Below, in pieces: positions 35,501 through 45,890 of a stretch of 64,000 nucleotides of DNA. Below the pieces are notes generated by a model. It saw only the letters and a list, made by a program, of their open reading frames with translations, was not told where the DNA came from and searched no databases. Each line of letters starts with the position of its first letter. Within the stretch, counting starts at the first letter, position 1. The translations under genes were made by a program, and so were the position numbers. The stretch spans positions 13,783,984-13,847,983 of the forward strand of contig JAQNBH010000010.1 of NCBI GenBank assembly GCA_028752905.1. The letters run 5' to 3'. The DNA comes from Cladorhizidae sp. MBARI D1340-BT2 (taxonomy: Eukaryota > Porifera > Demospongiae > Poecilosclerida > Cladorhizidae).

Positions 35501-38500
35501 TTTTAAATCTAATATTTATTTTTATAGTTACCATTAAAGACACTGCAGTCACTTGATAGGTCTATTTCTTTGAAAAAAGGTATTATATATTTAATTATGT
35601 GTACATAAGTTATTTTGAACCTGTTGGAATAATCACAAATATGTAGCTATGCCTTTCCTTTTATCATAAATTGAAATTCTGAAACTATAATAAGCAAATA
35701 AATTTTTTTACTGTATGATTCTTGGTCATTTAACAATTCTTAACAATCATGATGAAGATGTAGCTGGTGATCTAGCGGCTTCGATAACACTGCCATCAAG
35801 TGCTTTTGCCAACATCATTGACCGAACTCAAGTAGGACTCTTCTTTGCACGATACCAAAAGTCAACTCTCTTCCCTGTTCGAGAGACAGAGACAGCAAAA
35901 GTTGCAGATGCTGGTAGAACCACCATTGTAGGATCCTCAATCATTACTGCAACTGTCGTCCCTGAGCTACCATTTGACAATCTCCAGCCACCTGTGTTGA
36001 TTATCCTGAGTATTCCTACTGAGATCAATGGAAGCGTAAATCAAAATTTTGTGCATTTTACAATACAAATAGACACATAGAACTAGAAATTTTTCAATGA
36101 TTTTACTATTCTGTCAACATTGTGCATTACATGCTCAATAGTATGCATATGTCATGGGAACAACCTTCGCATACCACAGAAGTACATATATATACCATAG
36201 TCACTATTTAAATGCTCACACAGCATGGTACACATGAAAAAAATGTACTAGTATGCATACCATTTAGAGTGTAATGCACATTTATGTAGTCCAGAATACT
36301 AGCTGTAGCAATTTATAAGTTTCAATTTTGTTATGCTTCAGGTGATTCGTGAAGGGTCTGAAGTTTGCGTTTCCTGGGATTTCAGTGCAGCAGGGAACCT
36401 TGGTAACTGGACCCCTGAAGGTTGTGTTAAAGTTGCCACAAATGATGGAGTGGTAAACTGTGAGTGCGATCATCTCACCAACTTTGCTGTCCTTATTGTG
36501 AGTGATAGCTACATAAGTGATGTACAAAACTGTATAAAGCAAATACTTAAAACGTAAAATGAATACCCACACTAGCTCTAGAACAAACTCTGAGTTAGGA
36601 AGTATTTTTCTTTTACTATTATCAAGGCTCTGAAGTGATTTGTTGGACATTACTACTGCCTTTTTGTGAGAAAGAAGGATCTTACCGGTATAAATATATA
36701 GAATGGGCCTTTTTTTGGCCCTATAATCCATTTCAACACTCTACCATTCTGAGATTACAGTGTCATAGGGATGTATTCAAATGTGGAGAGTAAATAAGTC
36801 TCATTATCTACCTGTGTCCAATTCATAGCCCTTCACTCTCAGACATACCATGTGTTTTTATTGTGGCTGGTTGAAATACACACTGTGAATTATTATTCAT
36901 CTTGTGTATATTTGTGAATGTTCTCTTCAGGATATTTGTCCCAGAGTTCAACCAGAAGGCTGCATGAACAGTGTAGTTTTTGATGCTGCTCTCTCTGCCA
37001 TCACTTACATTGGAGTCTCATTATCTCTGATTGGCTTGATACTTACTGTGATTACAATGCTGGCATTCAAGTGAGTAGTAGAAAAGAAGAATAAATATTG
37101 AGATATTTAATATTATATACTTTCAATGAACTCTCACTTGACATATTAACATTAAAATCACCTTCTCAATACATTTTATTCACTTGACATTTCGACTAGA
37201 TGCTCTCGTCTTAATCAGGAATATATATTGGTTGATTGTAAAATGGAAGGAAGCAATAGTAGATGGAAATAAGAATGTACCATTTTGAGATCAACATTTA
37301 GATGGCTCTTTGCCATAGTAAAAATAACGTTCAGATTTGAAAAAAAGTTATAACAATACTTGTACACAACTACTACATCAAACAAAATAGCATAGTTCAA
37401 TCTTTAGGATGTGGCACAGCAGACCTTCACATATCCAAACCCTATGAGACCAAACCCAGTTTGATAGGTGAAATTAAATTTAATAATAAGTGAAGCACTG
37501 GCTTTAAACTAAACATGATTGTGGTCAAGAACTTATTGTAGCTGTTTTTAGTTTGCATGTCTCTTAACAACAGCTAAAGTTAAAAAATACCACACTGAAG
37601 GTTAGGTAGGCAAAGCTTTGATCTTTTTGCAGATCAGACGTGCAACTGCACCTGTTTATTTAGATGACAGCTGCAAGGCTGTTTAAGTGCCAATGATGTA
37701 TATTAAATGATTGCTGCAAGGTCAGGTATTTACTACAGAGTAATATACAAATTCTGTAGTGTGTCTAATTATTACTTTTTCACAATGCACTATTAATACT
37801 ATTTCCTTTAAATAGTACAATGCTCTGTTGTTTTAGTTTAATTACGTTACTGGTTGTGTTAGATGTATAACATGAACAACATCCACATATTGGCAAAAGT
37901 CATCTTGTACATTGAAAACAAAGCTTTTACTCATTGCGTATGTTTCATTATTGACATATATATATGCATATAATATATATACACATATATAGGAAGCTGA
38001 GAGATCTTGATGTAACCAAGTTCCACGTCCAACTATTTCTGGCCATGATCTTCATGCTAGTAGTGTTTGTGGCTGGAGTGGACAGGACAGAAGTAGTCGG
38101 AGGATGCATAGCTGCCTCTGTCTTGATACATTACTTTACCTTGACATCCATACTATGGATGATGGCTGAAGCTATACTTATGCTCCAGAAATTCGTGTTT
38201 GTCTTTCAGCAACTCACCAAGAAGGGAATTATCATTTCTTCTCTAGTTGTGTGGTGTAAGTTATGAACACAACAAATCCTTAGCTGACATAATGAAATTA
38301 CAACGATCTTCTCAATAATCACTTCAAATTTGCTCACTTGACATTTCAACTTGCTCTGGCCTTCTTAATAATGAGTATCGACGGTGTTGATTATTGACAG
38401 GATCTGTGTAAATTCATAACAACTCAAACATTTTAAGTTTACCCTCTTTCCTTCAAATTTATTTTCCACAAGTTTTGTTGAATTTCTGGTGAGATAATTT

Positions 38501-41069
38501 ATAAAATCTCGAATAAAATTAGAGTACTTGAGAAATCATAATACTTAGCCCCCTTATATATTTCAGTGACTCCTTTAATAGCAGTTGGAATACCTCTAAT
38601 TATTGACTTGGCTAATGGAAATGAAGCATCTACTGACCTTATCATAAAGAGGGGACAATTGTAAGTTCTATTCTACAATTAATCATGATTAACAATATAT
38701 TATTCTAGATGCTCTAGCCTTCATCATGAATAAATTTTTATTCTGATGAAGAGCATCTAGTTGAAATGTTGAGAGAGTAAATTTCAAGTTGATTATTGAG
38801 AAGATCATTGTAAATTAATTTTTTTATTGATTTCTATTGAGTACTTTTCCTCTTAATTTTTTATCGGTACTTTTAGGTAGAGTGTACAATTTTCTACTTA
38901 ATTCAACTTAATTAAGGTATTAGGGAAAGTTTACCACCAGTGAAAAGGTAGGATATGCTTAAAAAAGAGAGATATGACATCAGGTCTCAACTTACATAGT
39001 GAAGTGGATATTAGCTTCACAGCAGATTTTACTTAGAAAATACATAATCTACACAATGAAATTCATCTGGGTCAATATAATATACCACATTCATGAGTTT
39101 TTAAAAGTGCATAACCTCATTAAAATAAGTTGGGTGGATCTCACTCTCTTAAAAAGATAGTTGGTAGGGTATAGATAGTTACTAGTTCCATTTGTGATGG
39201 TGCTTCACATGAGCCACTTTTTTTTAAATAAAGAGTAGGTAATTTGTGAATTACCTGTGATGGTAGCGATTTATATTTAAATGCAGTGAACTATTTTATT
39301 ATGGTAGTTAATTAAATGTTATTGAAAATTAACACATTTCCAAAAATGTTTTTTCCCGAAGATTTCTTCGAATGCCAACACCACATATATAGCTAACTCA
39401 GGGTTGTGTTAAGTTCTTCTAAGAGTGATTCTTTGAATGCCAACACCACATAGCTAACTCAGGGTTGTGTTAAGTTCTTCTAAGAGTGATTCTTTGAATG
39501 CCAACACCACATTGCTAACTCAGGGTTGTGTTAAGTTCTTCTAAGAGTGATTCTTTGAATGCCAACACCACATTGCTAACTCAGGGTTGTGTTAAGTTCT
39601 TCTAAGAGTGATTCTTTGAATGCCAATACCACATCGCTAACTCAGGGTGGTGTTAAGTTCTTCTAAGAGTGATTCTTTGAATGACGAAACACACACACAC
39701 TACACACACACACTACACACACATTCTGGACCTTATTATCTAGTCTAGTAGTCTGTGGTCTGAACTTAAAGAACGTTAATACTAATACAGTACCCCTACA
39801 ATAGCTCCTTAAATCGGTAAGGGACTCCACTGTAGACGTTGTAGTTTCACACACACACCCTTTGTGAGAAATGTGACATGGAGAGTAATGAAGGGGTTTG
39901 TAAGTGAATACAACTTATTTTAATTTATATTATTGAAGTCAGCTGCGGGAATGTGTGATGGGAGGGGATACTAATGCTGGCACTGGCTCATGGCACTGGG
40001 TAGTCCAAATTCAAGCACTAACTCTCAATGTGCTAACCGTGCTACTCTGCTCTTAATCTGCCTTAAACTCTGCGGCTTGACTAACAAAATGTTATCCATG
40101 CAGCCCAGGGAGGGTGTGGCCATCCTAATTAGTTTAAATAGCATTCTTCCACCTACTAGTAGTTAAGCAGCTCTGATGATGAAAGTTACAAGCTATAGTT
40201 ATATTTCGAAGGAGAAACTCACTTTTAACATCATTACCTCAGCATACCTACTCTAAATAGTATTAGGATGCAATATTTATTGCTTTATCATGTGTACATA
40301 TTGTTTGTCTTCTTTACATGCAAGCATTACCTATTATCCATTTCTTTTATGCAGCTGCTTCCTCGACAATGTTGTCGTTTTTTGGTCGGCTTTCTTGGGG
40401 CCAATTTTAGCAGCCATTCTAGTCAACATTGTGATCTTCATTATAGTCATAGTTGTACTGGTTAGACAAAAAAGACGAATGCTGTCTCGTGAGAAGAAAC
40501 ATAATATGGATTTTTAAAAAGTCATTCTTCTCGTGATCAGTCTGGCTGGAATAATGTTCTTATTTGGAATCTCATGGATATTTGCTGCTTTCACTTTCTC
40601 TGTCCAAGAAATCCGCAAACCCAGTCAAGTTCTCTTCACTGTCTTCAATTCCTTTCAAGGATTCTTCATCTTTTTATTCTTCTGCATCATTAGCAAGGAA
40701 ACGCGTGACATGTGGAAAGATGTTCTGTGCTGTGGCAAGTACAAGTCTAATTATTCCAAGCACAGCATGAAATTTAGCAATGCCTCATCCAAGTATAAAG
40801 ACCATAGTAAGAACCTCAAGCTTGGAAATCCCTCATCTTCAGATTACACATCAGAGAACAATTTGAGCACTGGCATTTTCTCAAACAACAGGAAAACTTT
40901 ATCCGAGACTCCTTTATATTTGAAGTATACTTCTGCTGGCAAGAAAAGTGTTTCTGAAATTGAACCTGAGCCAACAAATCCGGCAAGGGAAGAGAAGAAA
41001 GAAGTCTCGGCAAGCATTGAAGGCAAAAATGATGATAATGAATATACCCTATCATATGTTAACTTATGA
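20324..41069 (+). CDS. Adhesion G-protein-coupled receptor, 13 exons
   Basis: Exons: 20,324-20,508; 25,760-26,388; 31,037-31,248; 32,232-32,399; 35,222-35,304; 35,367-35,472; 35,528-35,579; 35,764-36,035; 36,342-36,497; 36,931-37,070; 37,993-38,255; 38,567-38,660; 40,355-41,069. All introns are GT-AG, phases agree throughout, and the total is 3,075 nt (1,025 codons). Order: signal peptide, unrecognised ~210-residue ectodomain, hormone-receptor motif (about 272-342), GAIN-like region (about 343-569), GPS (570-621, predicted cleavage HL/T at about 614/615), seven TM helices, Ser/Lys-rich tail. Adhesion GPCRs are surface receptors that self-cleave at the GPS and signal through G proteins via a tethered agonist. 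Oddity: codon 841 is TAA, in frame, between TM5 and TM6. Further exons in the long second intron cannot be excluded. Confidence 0.88.
20509..25759 (+). other. Receptor intron 1
   Basis: 5.25 kb, AT-rich. It holds a decayed region around 21,470-21,830 with an unrecognised 117-codon minus-strand frame, (TTG)n/(TTA)n tracts at 22,357-22,410, and one copy of a dispersed repeat at 22,555-22,605. No exon was recognised. Confidence 0.6.
25760..26388 (+). CDS. Receptor exon 2: unrecognised ectodomain
   Basis: About 210 residues, open throughout, acceptor TTTCCAG and donor GTAAG. It is rich in beta-prone hydrophobic/polar alternation and has several N-glycosylation sites (NMSV, NSTF, NDS, NGTC, NVSE, NTSK). 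Only two Cys are visible (YICGQ, GTCFL). No known adhesion-GPCR ectodomain (EGF, Ig, cadherin, LRR, pentraxin) is evident. It may be a lineage-specific beta-sandwich. Confidence 0.7.
26389..31036 (+). other. Receptor intron 2
   Basis: 4.65 kb without recognised coding sequence. It includes a CA-rich microsatellite near 28,225-28,260 and a poly-G run near 28,437-28,450. A tandem repeat at 30,750-30,930 is built on TTATAGGACATTAATAATGA. An undetected exon of matching phase is possible. Confidence 0.55.
31037..31248 (+). CDS. Receptor exon 3: hormone-receptor (HormR) motif
   Basis: Contains C, W, PC, R.C, GGVW and a final C in HormR spacing (FCTAE...YSWEKTEVG...VPCNLTS...RQCGLGGVWSQPN...LCERA). 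HormR often lies N-terminal to GAIN in adhesion GPCRs. Entry phase 1, exit phase 0. Confidence 0.8.
31791..31960 (+). repeat. Direct repeat upstream of receptor exon 4
   Basis: About 170 bp (GACCTAAGTACAGAGCTGGTAGCC to the GGCATGAACTAACCC region) repeated at 32,843-32,993 with small gaps. The two copies bracket exon 4. Confidence 0.8.
32232..36035 (+). CDS. Receptor exons 4-8: GAIN-domain region
   Basis: Exons 32,232-32,399, 35,222-35,304, 35,367-35,472, 35,528-35,579 and 35,764-36,035. The early part is helical (VVQQTTNVLVMVESFL, MMEIVNIISSLLQWE), as in GAIN subdomain A. Exon 8 is beta-rich (ASITLPSSAF, VGLFFARYQKSTLFP, SSIITATVV, PPVLIILSIP), as in subdomain B just before the GPS. For exon 6 the donor at 35,473 was chosen because the alternative at 35,478 would put a stop in exon 7. 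Confidence 0.78.
32630..32745. repeat. CA-rich microsatellite in receptor intron 4
   Basis: Interrupted (CA)n tract. The Cys/Val-rich minus-strand frames here are repeat artefacts. Confidence 0.9.
32843..32993 (+). repeat. Direct repeat downstream of receptor exon 4
   Basis: Second copy of the 31,791-31,960 repeat, sharing GCCAGTTGCTGAGCTAG and GTGTGTGAAGATTTGTCACA. Confidence 0.8.
36342..36497 (+). CDS. Receptor exon 9: GPS motif
   Basis: The 52-residue exon carries the canonical GPS: VCVSWDFS, GNWTPEGC, then VNCECDHLTNFAVLI. Four Cys, both Trp and the HLT cleavage tripeptide are present, so autoproteolysis is expected. A whole GPS on one exon is common in this family. Confidence 0.92.
36931..38660 (+). 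CDS. Receptor exons 10-12: TM1 to TM4/5
   Basis: Exon 10 (36,931-37,070) has TM1 (ITYIGVSLSLIGLILTVITM). Exon 11 (37,993-38,255) has TM2 (VQLFLAMIFMLVVFVAGVD), TM3 with the family signature HYFTLTSILWMMAEA, and the start of TM4. Exon 12 (38,567-38,660) completes TM4 (PLIAVGIPLIIDL) and the second extracellular loop. Junctions are in phase. Confidence 0.9.
38700..38815 (+). mobile_element. Dispersed MITE-like repeat in receptor introns
   Basis: Contains a hairpin (GATGCTCT..CTTCATCA / TGATGAAGAGCATC) and ends TTGATTATTGAGAAGATCA. Related copies occur at 22,555-22,605 (same strand) and, reverse-complemented, at 37,145-37,225 and 38,290-38,385. All four are non-coding and lie in introns of this receptor. 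Confidence 0.6.
39361..39683 (+). repeat. 61-bp minisatellite in receptor intron 12
   Basis: About 5 head-to-tail copies of a ~61-bp unit (GATTCTTTGAATGCCAACAC...GTTCTTCTAAGAGT), nearly identical. A (CACACTA)n stretch to 39,725 follows. Confidence 0.9.
40355..41069 (+). CDS. Receptor exon 13: TM5-TM7 and cytoplasmic tail, with in-frame TAA
   Basis: It opens with TM5 (LGPILAAILVNIVIFIIVIV) and a basic loop (RQKRRMLSREKKHNMDF). A TAA at 40,515-40,517 follows, then the same frame continues as KVILLVISLAGIMFLFGISW (TM6) and VLFTVFNSFQGFFIFLFF (TM7). The tail is about 125 residues, with KETRDMWKDVLCCGK and many Ser/Lys. The downstream part has no other damage. AATAAA at 41,081 lies 12 nt after the terminal stop. 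Confidence 0.88.
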
Positions 41070-42440
41070 AAAGCAGAGGTAATAAATTTGTAGACTGACT
41101 GTTATTTATGTTCATAGCATAGCTCATACTGTCATAACCCATGAAAAAATATTACTATATACTATTATATTTCTAGTAGAACATTATATTATGGTCATTG
41201 GATAAATTTAGACAACAAGTGTCTGAGTAAACTCTAATATAATGTATTTCAGAACGAAGTTTCTAGAAAAGTAAATGGCACTTAAGCTGAAAATATTAAC
41301 TTCCTGGACAATTTTTTAAGATTCTATAAAAAGTGAGTGTGTTTTACCAAAAATATAGCATAGATAACAAACTTTCTCAATATTCAAACTTAACCATACA
41401 ATTTTTACGCTAGATAGTCTATGCAATAACTTAACGTTTTAAATTTCTGCGGTGATGTGTATAAATCTCTAATCTCTAAGTGGAAATGTATAAAGTTCAG
41501 AGCAGGATTTGCACGTTATAAATATTTATTAGTTTATTATTTTTTTATTAGTTTAGGTATAGCTATAATGCAGGTTTCGGTTACAACTGATATATGTCAG
41601 GGAGGATGACATATATCAGGTGTAACAGAAGCCTGCTGTATATATTCATGCAGTATTCTGTTTTGCTTCAGTAAAATACTTTGTGTATATCAGAGCAAAA
41701 CAGAATATGAATAAAAATACAGAGGTTGAGACTCATGTCCATGGAAATGGGAAATCTTCGATATAAGTAGGAAAAACTACACACAATTTACACCACTAGT
41801 ATAATAGATTTGATAAAAGTATGTTTTTAACAATATATGAAAGTTAGCAGCCTTCACACACAAAAAAATGATGGCAGCATGCTGTAGGACTAGACATATT
41901 GGCTATGCTGGATGGTAGGGATGCTGGTGAGTTGAGCATCAATATATAATATATATGGTACTCATTGCTGTGAACATCTTAAAATAATACCAGATTTAAC
42001 TCTGATCACTTGCAGAATCTGATCACTTCACTCCTTACATAGTGTAAATATGATCAGGTAAATAATATTTCCCCCGAGTAGTTAAAACCAAAAAAGCCTG
42101 CTGCAATATCTGGTATTACATAATTGTGATGTTTGTTGGATCTACTTGTAACAATAATGCAACTGTTAGGAAGTCCTGCATCTTTCATGTATCTGATCAA
42201 CTGAGAGTTCATTGAGAATATTGGATGACTGGTCAAAAGAAAGGAAAAATACTTATCCCATGCCAGCTACAAATATTTCAAGGACATTATTATATATAAT
42301 ATAAAATTTCTATATTATACTTGAAAGTATTTTTTATTGCAATTTACATTTCACTGCCAACATAACAGCTAAAAGCTGAAATTTTTGCTTTCATAATTCA
42401 GCCTAATTTATTCTAATTATAGGAATTTTGGCGTGGTTAA
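41070..42440. other. 3' flank of the receptor with two adjacent hairpins
   Basis: AATAAA at 41,081 may be a polyadenylation signal. Two inverted repeats follow: 41,570-41,636 (arms around CTGATATATGTCA/TGACATATATCAG) and 41,645-41,711 (arms around TATTCTGTTTTGCT/AGCAAAACAGAATA). No gene was seen. Confidence 0.65.
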
Positions 42441-44332
42441 TGTGGTGTTTAGATGGCTATGGTATTATGAGGCAGAGATAACTTGTGAATCAAGAGACAA
42501 GATATATTCATGTCCACACAGATTCGAACATCTCCATTTTTCTTTGGGATGATAACCAGGGGAGATACCCATGGAGTAGCTCCTTCCACTTTCTCAATAA
42601 TTCCTGATTCTCTAAGCGTTCTAGCTCTTGAGCTACTTTTTTTCTCAGGTGAAAAGGAATTTGACGAGCACATTGAACAACTGGGGTTACGGTACGGTCG
42701 ATGTGGAGCTTGATATTGGTGTTTCAAATTTCCGATCCCTATAAAAAGGTTTGGGTGTTGCTGAACTAACACATCACTCCCAGTTGATCGATCCTGAATT
42801 TGATTTATCGTGATATCAATGAGACCAAATTTTGTGGCTCTCTTGTAGCTGAGAAGAGATCCATGGTTTCCTTGTAACACATGGATTGTAGATGTGTTGT
42901 GTTTCTGCTTGAATTCAAGACAGCTTCAAATTTCCCAACTACCACAAGCTGTGATTTGGAACCATAAGCAAAAAGACGCTTGGTTAGATTCTCGAGCTTA
43001 ATTTTCTTGGATTCATCGATTTTTGCAAATGTGCTCTCATCGAAGATATCTGTCGATGCACCAGTGTCAACAATCATCTTGATGGGAGCACCATTCATGT
43101 TAATCTGTACTTCAGGTCTTTTGGAATCAAATGAATCTTGTACAAGGTCTATAAGTACTCATCATCAGTGCTACTGTCCTCAATCTGCTGCTGAGATACT
43201 TCTGTTGACACATGATGCAAATGTTATTTGGAGGGTGTGGTGATGGGCATTGATGTGAGTTGCTATAACTATTGTCATTAGTCTGTTTGGATAGACACAC
43301 CTTAGCGAAATGATTTTGTTTTCCACACTTCCAGCAAGTTTGACCTTTGGCAGGGCAGGGATTGTTTGTGTGCGGTCATGTCAATCCACAGTTTCGGCAT
43401 TGGGTGTTCTTCGTTGATAGTGGCTTACTCCTACGAAATTGCTTTCCTTTGCGAACATAATTTACCGATTCAACAGAACCTTGAGACAATGACTTCTATA
43501 TTCCATCTGCTTGTGATTCACTATTTTCTAGGGAACATGCTCTGGACAAAAGATTAGCAAGAGTGAGTCTTTCTTCATGTAGAGCAAACTTTCTGAGACG
43601 CTTTGACTCGCAGTTCTGAATTATTGTCGAGTTCAATTCTTTGTCCAGATCATTAAACTCACAGTTAGCTGCCAAACTTCTCAGTCGTATGGCAAATTGA
43701 GCTACAGTTTCACCCTTCTGTTGAGCTTCCTGTCGAAATTGAAAAATTTCAAAGTCCACATTCTTCTTTGGTGAGAAATATTCAGTTAGCTTAGTTATGG
43801 CTGTGCCATAGTCATCTCCAGCATCAGGGATGGTATCAAATATTTCTTGTGTTGTTTGTCCAGCTTGATACAGGAAGAGTGCATTCTTCTGTTTGTCATC
43901 TGTGACGTTCATGGCTACCAGGTATATCTTGAAACGCTTTGTCCAACTCTTCCACCTCTGACTTAGTGAACTAGGTTCATGTATTAGGGTCAAATTGGGG
44001 TAACGGTGACAACTCAATCCTGGCTACCATAGCTAATAGCTAGCTACAATAGAACTATCTTTGATCCTCGTCTCCAGTTGTGGTGTTTAGGTGGCTATGG
44101 TATTAGGAGGCAGAGATAACTTGTGAATCAAGAGACAAGATATATTCCAATCACATGCATATCACACACTAATACAATCCATCGTGACGTAACAACATAT
44201 GACGTATGATGATAATGTGGCGTATATAATAACTAAATAATTTAGTTGATTTTGCTGGTATGACAAATTGCTACTTTTATCAAGCAGAATGAAGCTTACC
44301 TCTGACAATGTCAACTCATCGCTGTTCTATCA
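42441..44332 (-). mobile_element. Internally deleted Ty3/gypsy element (third family)
   Basis: Minus strand. The right LTR starts TGTGGTGTTTAGG at 44,079, next to a primer-binding site (TGGAGACGAGGATC; TGGCGACGAGGATC in the B2 copy). Its outer end is near 44,332 but uncertain. Inside are gag, zinc knuckle, protease and only the start of RT. At 42,509/42,510 the sequence jumps straight to the first 69 bp of the LTR, so the rest of pol and most of the left LTR are deleted. Confidence 0.8.
42510..44017 (-). pseudogene. Gag-protease-partial RT of the third gypsy family
   Basis: Gag frame 44,017-43,496 (RWKSWTKRFKIYLVAMNV, ALFLYQAGQ, TKLTEYFSPKKN, FEIFQFRQEAQQ). A zinc-knuckle region follows near 43,400-43,280 (CWKCGKQNHFAKVC). 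Protease is at 43,098-42,805 (MIVDTGASTDIFDE), and RT begins at 42,880-42,510 (AGIIEKVEG-like ESGIIEKVEGATPWVSP, IPKKNGDVRICVDM). Several frameshifts separate the parts. The order visible is the ordinary gag-PR-RT order of gypsy elements of the K02A2.6-like type. Confidence 0.85.
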
Positions 44333-45301
44333 TGTTAATAACGCTACCACCCACCACTTGCAGAAGAGGAAGCTGTAATTCATAGCTAATAAAGTAGAGC
44401 AGGTACTATATACAACCAGTGAAAATGTTGTAGCTATATACTCCATCGAAGTGTCAACATATGTTCATCTAAATTACCTTATGGTTCCCCTGAGGTTGGA
44501 TTAAAACATATAATGTTTTCAACATTGCTGAAAATGGTGCTTCGATGTAACTGAAGTGAAGATCTTCAAGTAATTTATCTTTCCCAAGTAAAATTACTGA
44601 CTATGAAGCAGCACTTCACTAACTAGCCACTTAGTCTAAGTTTGGTGACTAAACTTCCAATATCATTAAGTTCCAGATCCCCACAGCATCGACCAAGAGA
44701 AACTTACTGTTGTGCTGTTAAAATAAGCCATGCAAATTGGAGGATAAATTTGTCAATTTGCAAGAATCTGCCACTCAAAGTTGATGCAGTCAAAAAGTAA
44801 CCTTGAAAAAGCCCACTCACGGGTAAATTTTGGAAAATAGTGATAAATTGGATGACACCAAAACCTAAGCCATGCGGAATGGAAGTACTGGCCTCTGTGT
44901 GTGGTAAATCTGTCATCAATGAAGCCCTACTACAGATGCAAGTGATACTGATGCAATGCCCAAAGAGACAGACCACATTAAATACTGAGTGTACGACACA
45001 AGTGGTCAGTACAAGTTTATCCAACTCTCTCTGTATAATAAGATATTATATTATATTAACAAACTTTCAGCTCGTTGTATAACAATGTAAGGTAATAGTT
45101 GTTTTATTTACATATTACTGCCTCTATAGAGCAAGCTGGTTCTCCAGATTTAGAGAGTTAAATAACTTTTCAGCTATTGCAAATGTCAGTGATGACATTT
45201 TAAGTGACAATGGAAACTTTGTAATTGTTTTAGTTGCAAAAACATCATTATTTAATTACTAATTATTTGAATTAACCATGAATATGTCTAACAAGACAGT
45301 G
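43621..45301. repeat. Duplicated block B, copy B1
   Basis: Nearly identical to 58,816-60,504. It includes the 5' part of gag, the LTR and about 970 bp beyond it. Overlapping open frames at 44,704-45,082 are preserved in both copies, but this follows from the recent duplication. No product was recognised. Confidence 0.92.
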
Positions 45302-45309
45302 TCCCTGTC

Positions 45310-45890
45310 CCGCCATATTAGTCTCATGCTCATTTGCCATATTAGTCTCACCTGTTATTTTAATTTTTTTAATTTTAATTTTTATTTTAATATTTTTTAT
45401 AAATTGATGCAAATACAAGCGCAAATGCATAGGAATGGCTAATAGCAACCAAATGCTAGTGTTATTAAAGTCACCCTATATAGTTACATGAGTAATGGGA
45501 TGCACACATAAGAGATGAATAAGTAAAATAGTCTGATAAAATATAATAAACACAAAGATATTGAATATATAATAGGGATTAGGATTGATAAGGTGATCAT
45601 GGGTTATGCTTAAAGGAATTAATATTAGGAGCAAACACAACAAAGTCAGGTAAATTATTCCATATTCCTATTCCGTATTAGTCTCACCTGACATAATTAT
45701 TGGTCTCACCTGACATATTAGTCTCACCTGCCATATTGTCTCACCTGTCATATTAGTCTCACTTGCCATATAAATCTCACCTGTCATATTAGTCTCACCT
45801 GATTAGTCTCACCTGCCATATTGTCTCACCTGACATATTAGTCCCACCTGCCATATCTCACCTGTCATATTAGTCTCACCTGCCATAACT
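45310..45890 (+). repeat. 18-bp tandem array with CACCTG motifs
   Basis: The main array at 45,670-45,890 repeats units like CACCTGCCATATTAGTCT, with 11 CACCTG E-box motifs in about 215 bp. Isolated units occur at 45,310-45,350. In between lies AT-rich sequence. The array begins just after the end of block B1. Confidence 0.85.

Noticed and set aside
39361..39725. Minisatellite in intron 12 as coding repeat
   Set aside because: It lies between good splice sites, has stops in frame, and no reading frame continues through it.
40515..40517. TAA as evidence of an alternative genetic code
   Set aside because: TAA acts as a normal terminator at other gene ends here, and a single substitution explains it.
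44079..44338. GTTAA as the target duplication of the third gypsy element
   Set aside because: GTTAA occurs on both sides (42,436-42,440 and 44,334-44,338), but the LTR would then end in CAT instead of CA. The end is left open.
44704..45082. Overlapping open frames conserved between B1 and B2 as a possible new gene
   Set aside because: Conservation is explained by recent duplication of the whole block. No domain or splice support was seen, and both strands are equally conserved.
45670..45890. Regular short repeats as a CRISPR array
   Set aside because: Units are adjacent without unique spacers, and the genome is metazoan.
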